A DNA stretch of 64,000 bases from Channa striata (taxonomy: Eukaryota > Chordata > Actinopteri > Anabantiformes > Channidae), in contig CM065173.1 in NCBI GenBank assembly GCA_033026295.1, positions 18,413,812 through 18,477,811 of the forward strand. Direction: 5' to 3'. Position 1 is the stretch's first letter, and the number at the start of each line of letters is the position of its first letter. The position numbers and the translations under genes are program-made. The notes beneath the pieces were generated by a model that was not told where the DNA came from, ran no database searches, and saw nothing but the letters and a program-made list of their open reading frames with translations. Shown here one piece after another: positions 50,432 to 62,524 of the stretch.

Positions 50432-50824
50432 CCTATAGTAGTAATTATCTGGAGGGGCTGCACTTGCGAACCCAAATGTCTATGTCAGTTGTCCCGAGCA
50501 TTATGTGAGTTTTACCCATCCTAGTAGAAAGTCTGTATAATATTTGATTGAGTATATGTGTGAATAGAACAGGTAACTATCTGGAGAATTCACCATGAGC
50601 CAGTTGGCGTGTTGATCAGTCTTTATCCTGCAACTGCTGCAAAGCCAAATACAAACACCTAAACGCGAAAGATGCTCATTTGCATGAAGCTGACAACAAC
50701 AGCGGCTAACTGGAGAGACAGCAAAATTCCATCCATCTACCAGGAAGGACAGACTTTAAAAATATGATAACAAATTCAGGAAACAGCAAGAGACTCAGCT
50801 GTAAAGTGCATCGCGAATGTTTTC

Positions 50825-51445
50825 ATCCCATAAAGACAAAATTAAATCCAAATTTTAGGTTTTTCTAAGCTATTATTTTATAATTACAGCCTAGAGTCTT
50901 GTTGGGTATGACTCAACAAGCCTTGCACACCTGAACTGCAGGAGTTTCTAACATTCATCTTTGCAAATCCTCTCAAGCTCAGTCGTGTTGAGTGGGGACC
51001 GTCTGTGGACAGCCATTTTCAGGTCCCTCCAGAGATGCTCAGCAGGGTTCAAGTCAGGACTCTGGCTCAGCCACTCAAGGACGTTCACAGAGTTGTCCTT
51101 AAACCACTCCTGTTGTGGATTGTTTTCTTTGGGCCTGTTTGAGGCCTAGAGAGAGTTTTGTGCATTTCCTAATCATTTCCAATCGATTTAATTTAAAAAA
51201 GATGGATTTCAAGAGAAATGGGAGGGACCTGAGCTAAATTTCAAGTGTTGTTGCAAAGGGTCTGAATACTTAGGCCAATTGATATTTGAGGTTTTCCTTT
51301 CTTCATACATTTTTTCTTTGTTTTTATTGGCTTCTGGGTGTAGTGCAGATTAATGAGAAATTAATTTGAAGAAAAGTAGTATCAGGTTGCAAGATAACAC
51401 AGTTGAAAAAAGTGAAGGGGGTCTGACAACTTTCTGAATGGTGCG
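50825..51445 (-). mobile_element. Internally deleted Tc1-like DNA transposon, family A
   Basis: On the minus strand the element starts near 51445 with 'gcaccattcagaaagttgtc' followed by 'agacccccttcac'. This is the terminal repeat of a very widespread fish Tc1 family. A second 'aagtattcagaccctttgc' block lies at about 51255-51273. After a large internal deletion, the C-terminal transposase remnant is read from about 51105 to 50885. It includes VLEWLSQSPDLNPAEHLW, with the PDLNP..E.LW signature of the DDE domain, then LKMAVHRRSPLN and TTELERICKDE, with stop codons in frame. It is non-functional, and the opposite terminal repeat is poorly preserved near 50825. Confidence 0.8.
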
Positions 51446-51489
51446 CAGACTGTCCTCATGTTCATATGAAGTCTGGACATGTGAAAGAG

Positions 51490-51870
51490 TCTTGAAGAAG
51501 TCCTAACTTTTAGAACACCTCGATTCTGCAGGTGGTCTACATAGGTGGTCAGGGCTTCATCCTACAGCAAGGTAATGACCCAAAACATAAATCCAAGCTG
51601 TGCCAGAACGACCTCAGGAAAAAGGAACAAGATGGTAAGCGTGAAAACACTGAGGTGGTAGCAAAGTCTCCCGACTTCAACCCTGCAAAGAGTGAAAGCA
51701 AAGCAGCTGACAAGTGCCGCACATTTATGGAGCTTCTGCAACAGAGTTGGGAAGAACTCTGGAAATATTTCATTTGAAGATATTTGATTGTAGAAATAAT
51801 GCCATGCGTGTGTTCAGCTGTTTAATCTGCCCAAGGTGGCTACTTTGATGAGTCCAAAGTTTAGAATCCA
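51490..51870 (+). pseudogene. Tc1-like transposase C-terminal fossil, family B
   Basis: The + strand frame from 51532 reads GGQGFILQQGNDPKHKSKLC, then LRKKEQDG, AKSPDFNP and LLQQSWEEL. After a stop at 51775 the homology continues in the same frame through IVEIMPCVCSAV, a second stop, and SAQGGYFDESKV. These are C-terminal blocks of Tc1-type transposases. The second catalytic aspartate, normally QQD-NDPKH, is glycine here (51571-51573), and the segment after SPDFNP that should carry the third catalytic acidic residue is rearranged. The copy is dead. No N-terminal half was found. Confidence 0.82.
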
Positions 51871-51954
51871 TTTCGATTTATAAATTGATTCCTTGATTTC
51901 TTTTTAAACGTTTGTTCTATTCTTTCATGTCAGAGTACAATTACCAAATTACCC

Positions 51955-51999
51955 TGTAAGTTGTTTTGGATAAAAGTGTCTGCCAAATGACTAAAATGT
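51955..51999 (+). repeat. L2/SINE-type 3' tail motif
   Basis: The phrase 'tgtaagttgttttggataaa' running into 'agtgtctgccaaatgac' is the conserved 3' tail shared by many fish L2-type LINEs and the SINEs that use them. No body was recognised immediately upstream beyond the Tc1 fossil, so this is an isolated, 5'-truncated tail. Confidence 0.7.
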
Positions 52000-52607
52000 T
52001 ATAATGAGACAACAACATCATTTTCAATAAAAATAATAGAAAAATTGGGGTCTTGTAATGCAAAGCAAGCTTTCTTTTTAGCTCTAAAACTCGTGGTTTT
52101 ATACCAGAAACTACTCCCGGTACAGTACATAACTCTTGTACCAAGTCTGACGGGGAAAACCCAAAGTTAAGCATCCAGAACAAAAGCCTCAGTGAGACTC
52201 AGTATGATTAGAAGGGACCTGCAGTTCAAAATTAATGAACGGAACATAGTCCAGCCGAAAAAGGCAGGTGTTGATCCGAAGTCAGTTCGGTTAAGACTTG
52301 AAATGAGTTGAGAGTAGCGTGATCCAGCATGTGAAATGCACGTTTACCTGGAACATCTTTTTTTTTTCCTATTAAATTGTGTTGTCTGTTTTTATATATA
52401 AACAATGTTTTAATTTCCCCATCATAAATCTTAGTACAACGCTGGCTAGTTTTTGTGTGATAATGAGCGTCGGGGACCCACTTAGGAGCAGGAGTGTGCA
52501 TTAACTCATGCTGCACCTGCTATAAATGTCCACGGGCAGCCAGACAGGAACATGCACACACAAAAGGACCAATGCACACAGGCAAAATTAGTCTAAGACG
52601 TTTTATG

Positions 52608-52629
52608 CACACACACACACACACACACA
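52608..52629 (+). repeat. (CA)11 microsatellite
   Basis: A perfect CA tract of about 22 bp. Confidence 0.93.
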
Positions 52630-52798
52630 GATACAGTATACACGTGTGAATGAGTTCAAGCCCAGGTGTGTCTCTGAGAGGAAATTACAGTGCTAAGAAG
52701 GGAAGTGTTTCAGCAGCCAGCTGCTTCCTCTCTCCCTTTTTGTGGCCACTGGCTCAATCCCTGGAGAATAAGACTGGCTTGTTACCACACTCAGCATA

Positions 52799-52825
52799 TG
52801 TGTGTGTGTGTGTGTGTGTGTGTGT
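52799..52825 (+). repeat. (TG)13 microsatellite
   Basis: A perfect TG tract of about 27 bp. Confidence 0.94.
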
Positions 52826-54138
52826 TTGTGCACAGTCACGCATTTCTGCATGTATGTGTGCTTGCCATGCATTTACATTTACTTTATTTCTTGTGTGTTG
52901 CTCTCACAACTGACAGCAGTTGTGTGTGTACTGATGTGTAAGTGTGTATTCGTCCATATGCCTGCACTGTATCGCTCTGTGTGTGTGTTCTCCCTCTGAC
53001 TCGTCACACTCCTCACCTGCTTGTAAGCTCCCTGCAGGCCTTGCGTCGAGCCATCACTCACTGTGCCACAGCGCTGCCTTTAAACAGAGCCGGACTCTGG
53101 GGATAATAGCAGGGTGTGGCTGACCTGTGTTTCAGTCTGCAGCCGCCCCCTGCTACACTGACCCACACACAGTCAGTGTGTGCAGGTTTATGTGTGTGTG
53201 TGTAGGTGGGGGGTCTGTCAGAAGAAGCCTCGGAGAGATGAAGAGGCTGTAGTATTATTACAGCCTGAGTGACTGACAGAACCTAACTACAATCATGGTG
53301 ATCATAGGGTTTCGACAAGATTAGCATCTTTCTGGGTCTTGGTGCCGCCTCTTATGTGGCCTTCGGGTTTTCTGTTATATTATATATGAACAGCAATCAT
53401 CTCGTATGACTTGGGCTCAGGTTAAAGGTTGTGATTAGCAAAGTAGTGATTGCTTTTCTAAATATACTAAAATGCTGAATGTGGAAAACATACGGATGAG
53501 TGACGGATTAAAGGAAGAACCTCAATAAATTAGTCGAGAAACATAATCAGTACAGATGCTTTCAAACAGTGTGGGTGTAGTGCATGGTACAGTGGAGCAA
53601 ATAACATTGAATCACGCTCTGTGCCATGCACCGCATATAAAATACCGAGCAGGCCCAGCTCACTATGATTATAGATCAAGATGGAAAGAGAAAGAGCTGT
53701 CAGGGAATCTGAAAGAGCTTGTTGGGGCAAGTATAACAGGAACTTCGCTCCCCTGGCTAGTGACCGAAGGGAAATGTGCATGTAGGTGTGTTTAAAAGAT
53801 TTCCGTGAATAGGGGTTGGAAATTGTGTTTGATTTGATGCTTGTGCGTTTATGCAATATTTAGGGAAAAGAGATGAGCAATTCCTCATAAAGTCAGTAAG
53901 GATGTCAGTGGTCAGATGTTGGACTGTGTCAGGGTATAGTCGGGTTGTAGTGCATAAACCTCCACTTCTTTAAAGACGAATGCACATTTAAGGAGTTCAT
54001 TGGTGCAAAAGCCATAGACCCTGAGGGATGTGAGAAAACATTTCTACCCTGGATGACAAAGTCCTTAAAGTTTCATAAATCAGATTCCTTCATCGTCAGA
54101 CCTTAACCTGAACAAACAGGAGATTTTGGACCGACAAG

Positions 54139-54859
54139 TAAAGGCTGGTATTTATGTCTCTGTCGATACACATAAATGGTGACACGGACCTACGTGGACG
54201 AGGGCATTTTGGGTAACCGTGGGCTGCAGAGGGTCACAGAGGCCCTGACGTCAAACATCCCAGATCTTCACAACACATCAAGCGACAATGTGTGTCGCAC
54301 AACCTGATTGGATAATGATGAGAGTCGGGATCGAAACAGGAAAGAATCGGAAAGAAGAAGAAATAAAAAGTAAAACCAAAATGTAACCATTCATGTTTGT
54401 CTAGATGTTCACACTGATTTTAATATTTAAAGATGATGTTTAATACATTCTTCTGTTGTACTGATGCTTTATTCAGCCTTTAGTATGTTCATTTTGTTTT
54501 CAATGGGTTTTGAGATGCGTTGTTTCCAAAAAGGAAAATAAGAAAAGTCTGGGTTTGATAGCATACTATATTTCACATATGACTTAAATTATCCGGTTAA
54601 TGATGATTCAAATAATTTCACAATTTAAAGGACCACTCGTGTTATCTTTGAAATATTAAGATTTATTAAACGACAACAAAAGACAGAACTTTCTAGTTCA
54701 CTATTCTCCATTTCAGCTAACAGCGGTTGGTTAAACTGCCCTCTTGTGGACACGTACATCTGCACGCGTATGTACGGACGGAACACGTGCGAACGTATCC
54801 AAGCGTCGGCCCGCGTTGCCACGTACGTGTATTAACAGAGAGCAACAAACCAGGCTTTA
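54139..54859. mobile_element. Non-autonomous DNA transposon with terminal inverted repeats (about 720 bp)
   Basis: The left end 'taaaggctggtatttatgtc' and the reverse complement of the right end 'taaagcctggtttgttgctc' align. Similarity continues inward: 'tctgtcgatacacataaatg' against 'tctgttaatacacgtacgtg'. The imperfect terminal inverted repeats are about 45-50 bp. The ends and CpG-rich subterminal sequence (54725-54825) recall Harbinger-type fish elements, but no target-site duplication could be fixed, so superfamily assignment is tentative. No transposase was found. Confidence 0.65.
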
Positions 54860-55670
54860 GACTGCGCTCCCCACCCCATCATCAAAACCAAGTTCTCCAA
54901 CTGTAATACCCATATACAGTAGTTCCTTTATACATATGTTTCCAAAAAACATTTGTAGAAATAGTAGCTTCACATAGGACGGGAGGAATCTGTTGCAATT
55001 TAGCGATCCATTGTGTTCAGTTAAGAACCGGCTGCAAATACCTATAACTCGTCTTGCTTAAAATATTTTGTGATCTTTGCCGTTAGCAAATTACATTCAT
55101 TTTCAATATGCTTAAAACAATGCTAACACTGTATATAAAGAATTTTAGCCTATGTCAAATTTGTAAGGGTGTTTGAGTTGGCGAGCTGCTCTGTTGGTGG
55201 AAACTTTGAAAGAAAACTGTCTGAGCACACATTCACTTTCAGCTTAAAAACGAATGCACCTGTACCACTGTCCACGACTCAAACCGCAACAGAATCACAC
55301 TCAGCAACGGTGGGGTGGACAAATCACATGACAGAACCAAAACCTGCTTATTGGGGCTTCCCACATACAGCATTACTATTTGACATTTTAGGAGGGATAG
55401 AAGTGTCCGTGCAGTTGCTGAACTATGATAATGTAATGATAATATAAAACATAATATGAAGTCCTTAATTACGCTGGTTTATGAGCAGGGTTTTCACCCA
55501 GCAGCAGGTACAACTGTGTGAATGCAATTACATGCAGCGGACCTCCCTGGAGGAAACCACTGTTCTGTGTTAGCATCAGTTACGTAACCAGCCAACCTGA
55601 GGGACAGAAGCTCATGGAAGATGAGATGGCGTGTGACTTCCTTCCTCCCACTGTCGTCTCAGTGCAACAA

Positions 55671-55699
55671 ACACACACTATACACACACACACACACAG
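55671..55699 (+). repeat. Interrupted CA repeat
   Basis: CA units interrupted by 'tata'. Confidence 0.85.
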
Positions 55700-56495
55700 A
55701 GTGCACACAAATTCTGTCACACACGTGGCACTTTTCAGAGAAGTTTGGGAGCCACTGCCATCGTTGAATAGGCTTCCATGATACGAATGTTTGAAGAGGA
55801 AAGAGGAAAGTTTCATATTGTCCTTGTCTGACGTCAGTGGTGAAAAATTAATGCTCCTCGGGACTGTGGGGGACCTGAAATCAGCTCTAATTGGGCAGAA
55901 TAACTAAAAAACACCTGAGTGGGCGGGCAGGGCCTTTAAACGGCAGTATAACGGCCCTCAGTACGAGCAGTAACACAGCGTGTGGGCCAACGTAGTGATG
56001 TGTGTAAAGAGGATGTCATACTACGGCGGGAGATTCCGAGGTTAATGGAGCTTCTCATCTGAATGAGACTTTCATTGCTCAGGAGACCCAAAAACACTCA
56101 CCGTGTGTGTGTTTGTGGGTTGTGTGTAGTAGAACTTCTCTACCTCACTGAGGAGTAAACATGTTCCTCAGGTACAGAGTTTGGACCATAAGACCCGTGT
56201 CTGTTCTAGTTCATCCATAGAACATTTTGTCTTTATTCACTTATAGTTTTTAAGCTAAAAATAAGTATAAGAAAGAGCGAGATACTGTGTTTATCTTGGT
56301 TTTGGGCACAGTATTGGAAAATACACTTATAGTAGAATCTTTTTCAGTTCAGCAACAAAACTACTGACGTCTGGCATCTTCAGATTAAGCCTCATGATGA
56401 CTAAATAAAAGGATTATGTGGATCACGTCGTATGGCTGAAAGCAACAGACAAAGTTAGCGGTCGGTGAAGTGTCTAGAAGTTGTCTGATGCCGAT

Positions 56496-56556
56496 CCACC
56501 TGCTGGCTGTGGCCTCTCTGTGTGGAGTTTGCAGGGTCTCCGCTTGCTTCTCGTGC
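56496..56556 (+). repeat. SINE-like teleost repeat, copy 3 (short fragment)
   Basis: The core 'ggcctctctgtgtggagttt' followed by 'gcagggtctccgc' matches the middle of copy 2. Only about 60 bp is recognisable. Confidence 0.6.
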
Positions 56557-57029
56557 CTACCGTACAACAAGTACGAGTGTAAGATCACATCAGTTTTTTT
56601 ATTTGAAGACATAACCATGATTGTATTATCACTTATTATTATGTATTCACAACAGCAACTTTCCGTTATGAGTGGGTTCTTCAAAGCAAAAAACTGAAAA
56701 TATAAAAGCATTACTGAACTGAACTGGTCATTTCAGTTTAAAATACCTTCTTTGATTTGATGATGATTTTCTGTTTGTGTGAATATTAGATATCTTTAAT
56801 GTATGAATCAAAGAAAATCTACTTTTGGATTATGTATTATACTGTGTAGCACATTTTAGAATAATTAGGTAACATTAAGTTGAAAGTAATGAAATTGCAG
56901 AAATTTTTACTTTTGTCTTTCACATACTTTTTAAATGGCCACGTAGCCCCATTGCCTCTAAAATGAATTGGGATAATCCTTTAGCATGTGAATCCAAAAA
57001 AAAAAAAGTGTTAGGGCCAAAGGGGAGAA

Positions 57030-57330
57030 TTGGGATTAAGCCCAATTTTCTTTGGCTTTAAGTGCGTCCTTTAATTATGACCACAAAATGCAGGTTAAGT
57101 TTCCATTTTGCAAAAATGCAATAATGAATCCATATCAGTGCATACGTGTACTGTAAGGTGAATGAAAGCGTCGATTGGTGCAGCTCGTGGCTGCTGTCTG
57201 ATTAGCAGAGTGATGTGTGGTAGTGGGAGTTTGTTAGGCTGCAGTTCATTTGCTGCTGCGCCCTCTAGGGAAGTTTAATTGAATAAAACAGGGCTCTGTG
57301 CTTCTTCATTTGATGATGTCTATAATAATT
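57030..57330. other. Candidate conserved noncoding element
   Basis: High-complexity sequence that includes a 7-bp inverted repeat aattggg/cccaatt around 'attaag' (about 57026-57045), 'cctttaattatgaccac', and 'ctataataattgccatgag' near the right end. There is no coding or repeat pattern. This is a visual call only. Confidence 0.25.
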
Positions 57331-60300
57331 GCCATGAGCACCGGGACAGACACAATTCAAGAACTAAACAGACAGCAGGTTAACAATGGGCAAGAGGGTT
57401 TTTGAATGGATGTAACATATTAGTATTTTTGGTAATTTGTTTTAATTTAATGAACAGCTGGCTCTCTATAGATGCGAGAGAGGGGGGAGGGCAGAGAAAT
57501 TCCAATCATCTACATCTCTCTGTGCCTTTACTCCCACTTTGAAGGAAATGTCTTGTAGCATTAGCCTGATATGTTCAGATTTAGCTCAGAGAGAAACAAA
57601 GGGGAGAAAGGATGTAGAGATGAGTGGTTGGAGAAAAGAAGGCCTGAGTTTTGCAAGATTTGAAAATATGAATTTGTCATTCTGTTTACTGCACCCAATG
57701 AACCAGACTGACTACCAGCTGGGTCATGTTGCAGTGTCAGTACGATGTTGAAAGCACAGTTGTGATGAGACACTAGGTTATTGCTTTTTATATTTTAAAA
57801 CAACAATAACAGTACAATTACACAATTTTATTGCTTTGTGTTTAGGTTCTGCTCACCTTGTAAAATGTAAATGCATTAAAATGATATATTCTTTGGTGGC
57901 TACAAAGCCAGGCAGAGTAATACACATAGTTATTTATAGTTAATAGTATAGTTAAATACTTTCTAAGGTGTTTATTTACGAGATTATCTACATTTTACTT
58001 AAAGAAAACATTTAAAACTTCATTCAAAATCCAATATATTTTAAACATTACTGATAATATTTTGTTGAATTTAAGACTTAATTTTGGCAAAATGTACAGA
58101 AATTATGACAAATGAAGTTTAAATATCACTATTGGTAAAGGTGACGTTGATTTCAACCACTTTACTAACTAATAATTTTTTTTGCAAATTATACTAATGC
58201 AAAATTTAATATTAAATCAACATCAGACGATCAGATTACATTTTTAAAAATTTTTATGAAGCTGTATGGATTCTCGTATTTCTGGTAAACTGAAGTTTGA
58301 TTTTCTGTGCTTACAGTAACATACTGTAAAATAGCTCAGTGTCTCAGAGAGTGGAATTTAAGGCGAGCAGAACATGTATCCTGTCGACTGGTGCTTGGGT
58401 GCACGTCTGTATGTGTGCGATTCACACATGGAAGGTTGTTACATGCAGAAGCAGGAAAACACACCTCAGCTCTTGAAAAAAATAGGTGATGAACATGTGC
58501 AAGCACAATTAGACAGAACTAAACCCTGTAGGATGAAAAACTGACATTTGAAATCGTGTGCATACCTGTTCATGGAATTCAGATTTGTCCTCTAAACACA
58601 GTACGGCATTTTTTGGATCAAAAACATTTCTTTGTTTAGGGGGAGAGACCAAGCGTTTATTCCCGCATGTGAATCAGCTTTAGTTGATTATTCTATTCTT
58701 TTGTATTTTGTATTCTAGATATTTTTTTGAGTTGCTGAAATATAACCATGAAAGTATTATAGTATAAATAAAACCCAAAAGGACAGGTGCTCAATCACCT
58801 TCACGTTCATTGACTTTCAGGTGCTCTTGAGGACAAAAATACCTGTGTATGGACAAAAAAATGCTGCTTTAAGACTTTTTCAGACTTTTTCTTTGTAGTA
58901 ACGAGAACAAAGTCATAAATCTAAGATTTTTTGCTGGTTTCCCTGCGATTAGACAGTTACATCATAACATTCAGCGGAGAATCACGTTCGCCGTGTGCAC
59001 ACACTCAAGCGTGAATCGTGATTCAGGTTTAGGCTGCTGCATCTTTACATGTTCTACAATGAGAGGGACATAGACCGTCCTCCACAGCAGACGTGCTGAC
59101 ACTGGAGAAAAGTTAGTTCACTTCCCTGGCACATAACTCACATTCCCTGCGTGATTCTTATCCTTCTCCAGATTTCACCTTAACACAGTCAAGCTGCCAA
59201 ACCCCAGCGTTCTGGCTCGTGACCCTTCCCCTGCTCATGCACAGTAGCAAGTTCTTCCACTTTCTACTCGTTTTTCTTTAAACCTCTAGTTTCCTGTTTT
59301 TCCTTCTTTCTCTTCTTCTGCTTTTCTTTCTCCTTCTCCACCTACACTGAATTTGTAAACTAAGGAAAGAGAATTTTAGGAAAAAAAGCCACAAAATACA
59401 GCTCAATGCTTTTTCCACTTTTGATTTGTGCATTTCTTCAGTATGTCAGAGGGTGAGGGTTGTGTGAGGTGGGAGATGAGAGGATCACAATATATGTTTC
59501 ACAGATTTACTCGATAAAAGAAAGAATTACTTGCGATTCTTTGAAATACTGAACTAACCACAGTTAATCAATGACCACTATTGGGGAGGTCTGGGTAAGG
59601 AGGTCAGGTTATATATACAGTATAATCTTTTTTTTTTTCTTTCAGCTCTCGCACTCCTTTACATGTCTCATGTTGTGAAATCGATCTGATATTTTTATTA
59701 CCATAGTAATGTTTACTAAACTGGACAGGATATTAAAGGAATAAACAAAGCTTGAGCACTTCCTTGTTGGTAAAAGGCAGTGTGTCAGGAAGTTACAAAA
59801 ACAGGGTGTAATTTGTAAAAATCTATACTTAAACCTCCGACTCCCTCGTTTCGCTGCCCCTGAATCACCTCTGGCCTCCCTGCTGTAATGACTTTGAGCC
59901 AGTCTGGCTATCACAGCAAGACTGACTATGCACAAAAATGACTCACACACTACAGTAAGGACTGGGCCAAGTTCAGTTGTTACTCTTCTTCTTCCACGTT
60001 TCCTCCCACTATGTCTCTTTATTTGAATTCTTTCACGGCATCGGTATTAAGTGAGTAGTGAACACAGCTGACTTTCTGCTGATAGGTCTTTTAAAATATG
60101 AGTGATGATCAATGCAGTGTTCATACTGTACCTGGGATGTTTGTGGTGCATTTTGAGAGTGTCTCGCATCTTTGTTTGAAATAAACTGTTTATTTTCGGG
60201 AGATGACGCAATAAGTCAGCAGATTTCAAATTATTAGGGAACATTCAATGTAAAGACAAGAGAGTAGTAGACAGATAAGAGAAGAAAAATGAGTAATTAA

Positions 60301-60600
60301 AGTCCCTTATCATTAAACTATACTAATCACTCTGGATCAGACTCCTAAGGCTCAAGTTTATGTTAAATCTGTGTGTAATTTAGCCATTGATAGGATGTTA
60401 AAGTCATTAAAATTAGAAACTGTAAACAATTAAAGTCATCTTAAAATAACTACTGGGAACAGTGTTAAATGTTTCACCAGCGAAGCTGTCATCAAGGCCT
60501 TTCAGGAAACAAAATAGAATCTGCTTTCAGATTTGAGCAAACAAAATAGGAATATTGCTTTGGTGAAAACAGCCACACTGTCACAACCTCTGTTTGGGTT
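57331..60600. other. Intron 3, 57.3-60.6 kb: no gene recognised
   Basis: This is AT-rich intronic sequence. A short imperfect inverted repeat (gaatcacg/cgtgattc arms) lies at 58979-59024 and a T-run at about 59629. Nothing else is assignable. Confidence 0.45.
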
Positions 60601-60639
60601 ATTTTTACTCTGAAGGAAGACAAAAACAGCAATTACTAA

Positions 60640-60840
60640 TGTTTAACGGAGCCGCCACAGCACCAATTCTGATATATCATGTTAATTATGTCCAGAGAGC
60701 TAAAAAAGAATAATTATGTTGAAATGAAGAAGACATTATTTTTTAGTTGGAATTTCTAATCTTTTTTAATCACAGCTTTAGCGGATTAGTGGCTCTAATA
60801 ATTTCACTCTACTGACACACCCACACAGTCTAAAAATGAG
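60640..60840. other. Candidate conserved noncoding element
   Basis: A run of homeodomain-like and AT-rich words ('catgttaattatgtccag', 'aagaataattatgttgaaat', 'gtggctctaataatttcac') lies in otherwise complex sequence, with no repeat or coding pattern. This is a visual call only. Confidence 0.25.
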
Positions 60841-61226
60841 GAGATCCCTCACTTTATCGTGTTGTACATGTGTAAATGTGTGTGACGGTCTCTCAACTGC
60901 TTTTTTATGGTGTTAGTGTAGTGGGCATATTTGTTCCCTGTAGCAAAATTTACCGGGAGCACATGAAAAACACACACAGAGAGAAAGAGACAGCGGTGCC
61001 TGTGGCAAGCGTGTAGCTCTCTCCGTCTGGGTAGTTATGGTCGAGATTGCCAATAAATAGTGGCCAGTGGCCTTCAGCATCACCAGCGGGGGGAGATTTG
61101 TGTCCTCGTCTTTGATTGGTCCGGGCCCGAGGAAAAGAACGAACCATCTCGTTAATCAGGAAACAGCGTGGGGATCCAGTGAGTGTGAGTCTGTGCTGGT
61201 GGCACGTTGTCACAGTATCGCGCGTG

Positions 61227-61228
<2 letters not shown>

Positions 61229-61307
<79 letters not shown>
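61229..61307 (+). repeat. (TG)39 microsatellite, longest in the window
   Basis: A perfect TG tract of about 79 bp. The reading frames crossing it are artefacts. Confidence 0.97.
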
Positions 61308-61308
<1 letters not shown>

Positions 61309-62524
61309 TGCGCGTGCGGACAGAGGAAGTCTGCGCTTTGCGTGTGCGATGTTATGTCAGGTGATTGAGGCAGCGGCGGTGCAGAGCCGAGCCAGCGGAT
61401 GACAGATAACTGGTCGGTAAAGGCCACAGGAGCCGCCGTGGCTCACACACACAAACTCCTCAGTGCCAAAGCTGTCACATTCCAGTCCTACCTGTGCCCA
61501 CATTCCTCCTAGCACCAATTTTCACCTTAAGGGGCTGCCAAAGAAAGTCTAGTGCGATGTCAGGAGTATCATCACTCTGTCTTCTATTAGAGACATCGAA
61601 CCTCAAATGTGCTAAACTCTTAGCTTTTTCCAATTACTTTGCAGTAATAAGGAGGCAGATAGTGTTTTCAGACTGAGAACTTTGTCAAGCCGTTGGTGGC
61701 CATGACAGCTGCGTCTGCTGATTGTATTCAGCCAGAGCGTGTGAGGTATAGCGCTGTGTTAACATATGGAGAACAATATTGATTTAAAATTCAGTGCGAG
61801 ATTATGAATAAACATCAGATCTTAGCGTTTACGTTTCAATAGCCTGGTTTCTGTCTCGTCGGTTCAATGTCATATCTCACCAAGATATAACCAAGGACGT
61901 ATGGTATGTATAAATACACGTGTAGATTTAGCAATGGATGGAAAAAATATCTAATTTTGCATGCATGTCTAGTCAGGGTGATTGTAAACGCTAAAAATAT
62001 CACTCAAGCGTGATCACAGCCGTGGTCGACCTGTCAACATAACCTCACTGTGGAGAAAATGTGTTTCCCTATGTTTTTGGAAAGGAGAACTTAAGGGTGA
62101 ACGCTGGTTTCTCACTCTTTGCCAAACCCACTGCCATGACCACAGGCAATTGTTATTTTATCTTACGACAGCACGACAGTGAAATAGATCATGATGCTGA
62201 AAGAGTACTCCATTGATTTAGCGCTCATATAACACTGTCGGACTCACAATTGACATTTTTTAAAGAGATCAAAATCGATGCAGGTACAGAGGGCCGGTAG
62301 ACTCGCTGCTTTTTAACTCTACACCCACATATTTAGTTTTTCATTTTCAAACTTGTGACACTGACACACTTGGAGCCACAAAAGCTTTTTTCCTTATTTT
62401 TTAACTTGTGATGTCTTGCAAATATATAAATACACAAAATATCACATTTTACTTACAGGTTAATGGAATTCTAACTGCTTACAGATGATTGAAAGTTAAA
62501 AAACACTTTCATTTTTAAAAAATT

